Source: Rummeliibacillus pycnus_B
Lineage (GTDB): Bacteria > Bacillota > Bacilli > Bacillales_A > Planococcaceae
DNA: 18,211 bases
Direction: 5' to 3'
Assembly: GCF_050459865.1 (NCBI RefSeq)
Contig: NZ_JBCMNM010000027.1
Span: forward strand, 1 to 18,211
The translations under genes were made by a program, and so were the position numbers. Below the pieces are notes generated by a model. The model saw only the letters and a program-made list of their open reading frames with translations, was not told the origin of the DNA and searched no databases. Positions 14,006 to 18,211 of the stretch are shown piece by piece. Position 1 is the first letter of the stretch, and the number at the start of each line of letters is the position of its first letter.

Positions 14006-14935
14006 ATGACATTAACTAAAGGATCATTAGCTTATATTGAAGCGTATAAAGGCGTTCAATACTATGAACAAACACCTGAAGAGGCTAGAGCTGAAAGAGC
14101 TACCTCCCCTATTCATCAAGTATCTGTTGAAGGAATATCAAAAATTGAAGATCGTCTTATTACTGTAACTGATGGTGAAAAAATTTCTGTACGAATTTAT
14201 ACACCAGAAGGTAATGGTCCTTTTCCAGTGATTGTTTACTTTCATGGTGGTGGATGGGTTTTCGGAAATCCTGATTATGCAGATGGAGGATGCCGTTACT
14301 TAACTGTTTCTGCCAAATCCATCGTAGTATCTGTTGATTATCGTCTTGCGCCTGAATACCCTTTTCCGACCCCTGTTCAAGATAGCTATGATGCATTTCT
14401 ATGGGTGGCAGAAAACGCTACATTGTTAAACGGTGATTCTACAAAACTTTATGTTGCTGGTGATAGTGCTGGCGGAAATATTGCTGCTGTTGTCTCGAAT
14501 TGGTCAGCTGAAAAAGGAGGGCCAAAAATTGCTGCACAGGCACTGATTTATCCTGTATTAAATGTTAATTTTAATACGGCTTCGTACGAAAAGTTTGGAA
14601 TAGGATATGGTTTGGATCGTGATGGAATGATTTGGTTTACAAATCAATATGTTGGAGATTCAAAGAAGAAAATAAACCCATCAATTTCTCCTTTAATAGC
14701 ACAAGATTTACACAAAACTCCTCGCACCATTTTGATTGCTGCAGAATATGATGTTTTGTTGGATGAAGGGATTGCTTATGTTACTAGACTTCACGAAGCT
14801 GACGTCGAAGCAAAACATATTATGATGCCTGGGCTAATTCATAGTTATTTTAGTAAGATGGAATTCTTTGAACAGGATACAAAAAAGACTACTGAACTGA
14901 TTGCAGAATTCTTCAATAAAAAAAATCCTGAGTAG
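14006..14935 (+). CDS. Alpha/beta hydrolase, HSL-type esterase
   Basis: 309-residue serine esterase or lipase of the hormone-sensitive-lipase family, probably acting on short-chain esters in the cytoplasm. The oxyanion-hole motif HGGGW is at 80-84, followed by the typical VDYRLAPE. The nucleophile elbow GDSAGG gives Ser154. The likely triad partners are Asp249 (AAEYDVLLDEG) and His279 (GLIHSYF). There is no signal peptide. AAAGGATG lies before the ATG, and the gene has its own sigma-A promoter and a terminator overlapping its stop codon, so it is a single-gene unit. The true substrate cannot be told from sequence. Confidence 0.88.
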   Translation: MTLTKGSLAYIEAYKGVQYYEQTPEEARAERATSPIHQVSVEGISKIEDRLITVTDGEKISVRIYTPEGNGPFPVIVYFHGGGWVFGNPDYADGGCRYLTVSAKSIVVSVDYRLAPEYPFPTPVQDSYDAFLWVAENATLLNGDSTKLYVAGDSAGGNIAAVVSNWSAEKGGPKIAAQALIYPVLNVNFNTASYEKFGIGYGLDRDGMIWFTNQYVGDSKKKINPSISPLIAQDLHKTPRTILIAAEYDVLLDEGIAYVTRLHEADVEAKHIMMPGLIHSYFSKMEFFEQDTKKTTELIAEFFNKKNPE

Positions 14936-14949
14936 GATTTTTTTTATTG
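14914..14949. terminator. Bidirectional terminator containing both stop codons
   Basis: A perfect 16-bp stem (14914-14929 with 14934-14949) with a 4-base GAGT loop has an A-run on one side and a T-run on the other. It therefore works for both the plus-strand hydrolase and the minus-strand small gene. The hydrolase TAG (14933-14935) lies at the loop and the minus-strand TAA (14944-14946) in the right arm. Confidence 0.85.
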
Positions 14950-15141
14950 CTTTGTTTGATCTAATTCTTGATACGCTTGTTGGTACTTACCTCCATCAGC
15001 CACATCTGTATGATAAAGAGCTTTTAAAGCAAAGTTTTTTTCAAGTTCCATTGATTTCATGATTTCTTTTAAGCGTTTTTGTAAATTCTTATCGTTATTT
15101 ACTAGTTGTTGCATTTGTGATTTTGAATATTTCACGTTCAC
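14944..15141 (-). CDS. Small charged helical protein, unknown
   Basis: I do not recognise this protein. It has 65 residues, is rich in Gln, Lys and Glu, and looks mostly helical with coiled-coil character (QMQQLVNNDKNLQKRLKEIM). It has no membrane segment, Cys or signal peptide. It starts with GTG at 15141, or GTG two codons later at 15135; AAGGG (CCCTT at 15146-15150) is four or ten bases away respectively, so the choice is open. It is convergent with the hydrolase and shares its terminator, which supports a real gene. Not visibly linked in function to either neighbour. Confidence 0.55.
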   Translation of the reverse strand: MNVKYSKSQMQQLVNNDKNLQKRLKEIMKSMELEKNFALKALYHTDVADGGKYQQAYQELDQTKQ

Positions 15142-15259
15142 AGATCCCTTCTAATATAATCTATTTCAGTATATCACTTTTTCAAAAAGAAGCTTGATTA
15201 TACAATGTAAACTTTAAAAATGAATCGATTTTTTAGTATTTCAAAATTATAGTCGTTAG

Positions 15260-15370
15260 AATCTACATATCGTGTTATTCGCACAAGCTAATTTTCCAAA
15301 CTTAGCATATGATACAATCCAAGCTCTAACAACAATGATCCTTGGTGCAATCATTAATGTTAAAGCTTGA
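15260..15370 (+). pseudogene. Possible truncated gene remnant
   Basis: After an in-frame TAG (15257-15259) the frame reads on to a TGA ending at 15370, 36 residues in all, with a hydrophobic end (ALTTMILGAIINVKA). The composition looks more like a real protein C-terminus than random AT-rich DNA. There is no ribosome site or good start. I do not recognise the family; chance is a fair alternative. Confidence 0.2.
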
Positions 15371-15386
15371 GGTTGAATCCTCCTAA

Positions 15387-15459
15387 TTTCAGACTAGTAA
15401 AGCGTTTTTCTTCCTTTTGCTTACGCCCTGTCTGCATCGCGCTTTCATCTAGTCTGAAA
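15387..15459. repeat. Imperfect palindrome
   Basis: TTTCAGACTAGTAAAGCG (15387-15404) pairs with CGCTTTCATCTAGTCTGAAA (15440-15459) apart from a two-base insertion. The loop of about 35 bases is pyrimidine-rich. The size and layout recall the dispersed palindromes at the window edges, but the CCCGCAGGAGTC core is missing, so it may be a decayed or different family. Confidence 0.5.
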
Positions 15460-15493
15460 CCTTTTAAGAATTGACATTTCCTCTACACCTCAA

Positions 15494-15529
15494 AACAAGC
15501 AAGGGATTATTAATATTCCCTTGCTTGTT
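15494..15529 (-). terminator. Terminator of dinB-rnz
   Basis: AACAAGCAAGGGA (15494-15506) pairs perfectly with TCCCTTGCTTGTT (15517-15529) around a 10-base loop. On the minus strand it begins immediately after the rnz stop codon and ends in TTTTG. The U-run is short, but the stem is strong. Confidence 0.8.
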
Positions 15530-16474
15530 CTATTTTACAATTGCTTTTAGCTCTCCCTGTTGCCAATTAAATTCATCATAGTCTTTAACGATGAATGCAT
15601 TTGGGATAAGTTCTTTAACTTCTTTCAGCATAATTTCAATATCTTGCTGGAAAAATCGAGCACTTAAATGATTTAGCAATAGATACTTCGATCCTGCTTC
15701 TTTCGCTACATTTGCTGCATCGATATTTGTAGAATGACCGTAATTTGCTGCTAATTCTTCAGTACCGTGATCAAAGGTCGCTTCATGTATCACAATATCT
15801 GCATCTCTGCTCAGTATTTTCGCATTGTCACAATATCTTGTATCACCTAAAATAGCGACAATAAATCCTTTTTTGGGTGGTTCAGTTACCTCTTCGCTTC
15901 GAATAATAGTGCCATCATCTAATGTTACATTAATGCCATTTTTTAATTGCCCTAACAATGGCCCATTAGGAACCCCTAATTCTCTAGCCTTTGCAACTTG
16001 CAATGCTCCTTTTAATGGTTTTTGTTCAATTCGATAACCGTAGCATGTAACAACATGTTGAAGAGATAAGGCTATCACTTTAAATTCCTCATCTTCAAAA
16101 ATGACTCCTTCTTCGACTTCTACATAATCGATTGAATAGTTAAGGTGAGTTTGTGATGTTTCTAGGGTAAGTTGAATCCATTCTTTCAACCCTTTAGGTC
16201 CATAAATTGTTAATGGCTTATCCCCGCCTAAAAAGGAGCGAGAACCTAATAACCCCGGTAAACCATAAATATGATCTCCATGTAAATGTGTGATAAATAT
16301 TTTCTCGAATTTTCTTGGCTTGATGGAAGTATGTAAAATTTGATGCTGTGTTGCTTCCCCACAATCAAAAAGCCAAATAGTGCCTCTCTCTTCTAATAAT
16401 TTTAAAGCTAAAGAGCTTGTGTTACGAGCTTTAGAAGGCATTCCTGCACCTGTTCCTAAGAATTGAATCTGCAC
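15530..16474 (-). CDS. rnz: Ribonuclease Z (tRNA 3' endonuclease)
   Basis: Zinc-dependent endonuclease that trims the 3' ends of tRNA precursors, mainly those without an encoded CCA in Bacillus. Its 314 residues match the short bacterial form. The metallo-beta-lactamase motif THLHGDH gives His63, His65, Asp67 and His68; the other likely metal ligands are His140, Asp211 and His269 (NHLSARF). The flexible-arm motif GVPNGPLLGQLKNG (167-180), which holds tRNA, is present. The GTG start has AGGAGGA upstream, and that ribosome site covers the dinB stop codon, so translation is probably coupled to dinB. A terminator follows the stop directly. Confidence 0.95.
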   Translation of the reverse strand: MQIQFLGTGAGMPSKARNTSSLALKLLEERGTIWLFDCGEATQHQILHTSIKPRKFEKIFITHLHGDHIYGLPGLLGSRSFLGGDKPLTIYGPKGLKEWIQLTLETSQTHLNYSIDYVEVEEGVIFEDEEFKVIALSLQHVVTCYGYRIEQKPLKGALQVAKARELGVPNGPLLGQLKNGINVTLDDGTIIRSEEVTEPPKKGFIVAILGDTRYCDNAKILSRDADIVIHEATFDHGTEELAANYGHSTNIDAANVAKEAGSKYLLLNHLSARFFQQDIEIMLKEVKELIPNAFIVKDYDEFNWQQGELKAIVK

Positions 16475-16485
16475 CTGTTTTCCTC

Positions 16486-17727
16486 CTAATGTTTATGATC
16501 ATCTAAAAAGTCTTTGCTAAAACTAGTCTGGGATTCATAAGTTGTTTTCTTCACGTCTTTAATCCCTTTTGTAATAATATCTTTGCCATATTTGTGTTGT
16601 AATTCTTCAACGATTTTCAATACAGGCTCTTCTTTTGCATATTTTTCATAAGTAAAGATGGATAACTGTTCAGCTGTGTCCTTTTTGTCTACTACATTAC
16701 TGACAGTTACACCTAATAATCGAACTGGAGAACTATTCCAATGTTTTTCAGTAAGCTCTATAGCAATTGCTTCAATATCATCTTTTTTATAAATTGCATT
16801 TGAAATCGTTTTACTTCTACTACTATTATGCCAATCTGCGTCACGAATCATAATTGAAATGGTATGACCAGCTAAATTTTTGGCATCCAACCGTTTTGCT
16901 ACCTTTTCACAAAGCTTTTGAATAGCACTTTTAATCTCCGAAAGTTCGAGCAAGTCTGTAGGAAATGTCATGGAATTTCCAATCGATTTCGTATCATATA
17001 TTGAGTTTGGATCGACTTCCCTATAATCTATACCATTTGCGCGATTTTTTAAACGAAGTCCATTTTTCCCAAGATTTGTTTTGATTATATGATCTTCTAT
17101 TGATGCAAGGTTTCCAATTGTGTGGATTCCTATTCCTTCAAGTTTTTTCGCCGTGCTTTCCCCAACTCCATGCATATCAATAACAGGCAAATGCCACAGC
17201 GTTTTTGCAACATCACGTTTTCTTAAAATCGTAATACCCATCGGCTTTTTCATATCAGAAGCGGTTTTTGCTAGAAATTTGTTTGGTGCAATACCGATTG
17301 AGCAAGGTAAATCTAATTCGTTTAATATGCGGGTCTGAATAGATTCTGCAAGTTCAATTGCATCTTCTCCCTGGACAATATTCGTGACATCCATATAGCC
17401 TTCATCGATGGATACAGGTTCAACAAGATCTGTATATGTACGTAGTATTGTGAACATTGCTTGTGATGCTTTACGATAACGTTCGAAATTCGGTGGCAGT
17501 AGAATAAGTTCAGGACATTTACGTTTAGCTTCCCATACTGCCATTGTTGTGTAAACACCTTTTGCTCTTGCTTCATACGAACAAGTGACAAGAATCCCTC
17601 TACGTTCTTTTGGATTTCCTGCTATAGCAAGTGCCTTTCCCTTTAACTGAGGATTATATGCCTGTTCAACAGAAGCATAAAAACAATTCATATCAATATG
17701 AAATAAAATTCTTCCTTGAGCAGTCAT
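16486..17727 (-). CDS. dinB: DNA polymerase IV (Y-family)
   Basis: Translesion DNA polymerase of the Y family, 413 residues, close in length to B. subtilis YqjH (PolY1). Catalytic acidic residues are Asp12 in HIDMNCFYASVE and Asp108/Glu109 in SIDEGYMD. The YEARAKGV segment (51-58) is the usual nucleotide-contact region, and helix-hairpin-helix and little-finger domains follow. QLSIF at 354-358 is a good sliding-clamp-binding motif. ATG with AAGGAGG upstream. It is the first gene of a dinB-rnz pair, 11 bases apart. A LexA-like site and a -10 lie just upstream, so damage induction is plausible. Confidence 0.94.
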   Translation of the reverse strand: MTAQGRILFHIDMNCFYASVEQAYNPQLKGKALAIAGNPKERRGILVTCSYEARAKGVYTTMAVWEAKRKCPELILLPPNFERYRKASQAMFTILRTYTDLVEPVSIDEGYMDVTNIVQGEDAIELAESIQTRILNELDLPCSIGIAPNKFLAKTASDMKKPMGITILRKRDVAKTLWHLPVIDMHGVGESTAKKLEGIGIHTIGNLASIEDHIIKTNLGKNGLRLKNRANGIDYREVDPNSIYDTKSIGNSMTFPTDLLELSEIKSAIQKLCEKVAKRLDAKNLAGHTISIMIRDADWHNSSRSKTISNAIYKKDDIEAIAIELTEKHWNSSPVRLLGVTVSNVVDKKDTAEQLSIFTYEKYAKEEPVLKIVEELQHKYGKDIITKGIKDVKKTTYESQTSFSKDFLDDHKH

Positions 17728-17744
17728 CGTTTCTCCTCCTTAAT

Positions 17745-17770
17745 CGACCAAACGTTCCCCTTCTAGTATA
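17745..17770 (-). promoter_or_regulatory. Candidate dinB promoter with LexA-like box
   Basis: On the minus strand TATACT (17765-17770) is followed by GGAACGTTTGGTCG (17758-17745). The latter matches the Bacillus LexA/DinR consensus CGAAC-N4-GTTCG at 8 of 10 defined bases. The site would lie at or just past the transcription start, where a repressor works well. The -35 region (TGTAGT at 17 bases spacing) is poor. Confidence 0.45.
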
Positions 17771-17880
17771 ACAAAAATATTCAAAACACTACATATACAA
17801 AGCAATTCCATAAATCCCTTTTTGATTTTTATATATGACTATTTCAACACAATTACTTTTAACTATTCATATTGGGTTGT

Positions 17881-17993
17881 TTCGCTACAGACAGGCGCTT
17901 TCCGCGTGCAAGCATCAAGCCTCCTCCTCACTTCGTTCGTGCGGGGTCTTGATTTGCTTGCTTTTCCCGCAGGAGTCGCCTGTCTTTCGCTCT
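17881..17993. repeat. Dispersed imperfect palindrome, copy B
   Basis: AGACAGGCG (17889-17897) pairs with CGCCTGTCT (17977-17985), and inside it GCAAGCATCAAG pairs with CTTGATTTGCTTGC apart from a small bulge. It shares GCCTCCTC, TGCGGGGTCT and TTTCCCGCAGGAGTC with copy A in the same orientation, but the outer arms differ. It belongs to the same family but not the same subtype. Confidence 0.75.
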
Positions 17994-18152
17994 ATTGGTA
18001 ACTAGTCATTAGTATGTTGCATCAATCTTGGAATATCTAAATGAGGCCTAGTTGAAGTCCGCAATTGCGCTGCACACTTCGACTTAGTAGCACTACGTTG
18101 AGGGCACTGAAAAAGTAAAAAAAAATGAAAATTTATAATAAAAATTTTGTAA

Positions 18153-18211
18153 CTATCTTTGTTGATGTGGAATTAGCGAAGACTCCTGCGGGAAAGCGAG
18201 ACAGGTGAGAC
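18153..18211. repeat. Dispersed palindrome, copy C (cut by window end)
   Basis: The reverse complement of these 59 bases matches 88-146 at 58 positions, so this is an inverted partner of copy A whose remainder lies beyond the window. The match runs about 10 bases past the palindrome arm, so flanking DNA is shared too. Confidence 0.85.

Larger units (their letters stand above)
15142..15529. other. Intergenic stretch with remnant-like sequence
   Basis: No intact gene is present. It holds a short plus-strand open stretch with protein-like composition (15260-15370), an imperfect palindrome (15387-15459) and the rnz terminator (15494-15529). The first 100 bases are AT-rich and contain the minus-strand promoter region of the 65-residue gene, where I see no clear boxes. 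Confidence 0.55.
17728..18211. other. Non-coding stretch with repeats at the right edge
   Basis: No gene is seen. It contains the dinB control region (17745-17770), dispersed palindrome copy B (17881-17993), and the cut copy C (18153-18211). Between them, around 18048-18085, AGTTGAAGT and ACTTCGACT pair with one mismatch around a CGCAATTGCG palindrome. This and the adjoining GAGGGCACTGAAAAAGT look like further repeat or insertion-element debris, which I cannot assign. Confidence 0.6.

Overview
The window looks like chromosomal DNA of a spore-forming, low-GC Bacillaceae (Bacillus-like) bacterium. It has strong AGGAGG-type ribosome binding sites, frequent GTG/TTG starts, spore genes (a SleL/YaaH-type cortex glucosaminidase and two CotH-type coat kinases), the yqhG-yqhH pair, and a dinB-rnz pair as found in Bacillus. 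I cannot name the genus from the sequence.

Layout. (1) 1-585: an imperfect palindromic dispersed repeat, AT-rich non-coding DNA and the pst terminator. (2) 586-4813, minus strand: a phosphate-uptake operon read in the order stalk-domain/beta-propeller protein, pstS, pstC, pstA. A hairpin lies between pstS and pstC and a possible Pho box lies upstream; no pstB ATPase follows pstA. (3) 5320-6591, plus: sleL-like cortex-lytic enzyme with its own terminator. (4) 6725-9070, minus: yqhH (SNF2 helicase) then yqhG. (5) 9255-13731, plus: the most unusual part. Two Ser-dominated low-complexity proteins are each followed by a 361-residue CotH-family kinase, and a small SET-domain methyltransferase gene ends the cluster. 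(6) 14006-14935, plus: an HSL-type alpha/beta hydrolase with a good sigma-A promoter; it converges on a 65-residue minus-strand gene through one shared bidirectional terminator. (7) 15142-15529: non-coding, with a possible gene remnant and a degenerate palindrome. (8) 15530-17727, minus: dinB (polymerase IV) and rnz (RNase Z), with a possible LexA box. (9) 17728-18211: two more dispersed-repeat copies; the last is cut by the window edge and is inverted relative to the copy at the left edge.

How the parts fit. CotH proteins are Fam20C-like kinases that phosphorylate Ser-rich coat proteins such as CotB and CotG. The two kinase genes here sit beside two very different Ser-rich proteins. One is acidic and Cys-rich with nine S-D-E sites, which match the Fam20C S-x-E preference. 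The other is GSSSS-rich with Lys-Gly tracts. The simplest reading is a duplicated and diverged kinase-substrate cassette for the spore surface. The adjoining SET enzyme raises the speculative possibility of a second modification, Lys methylation of the KKGKK tracts. Shared DNA motifs upstream of both Ser-rich genes suggest common control.
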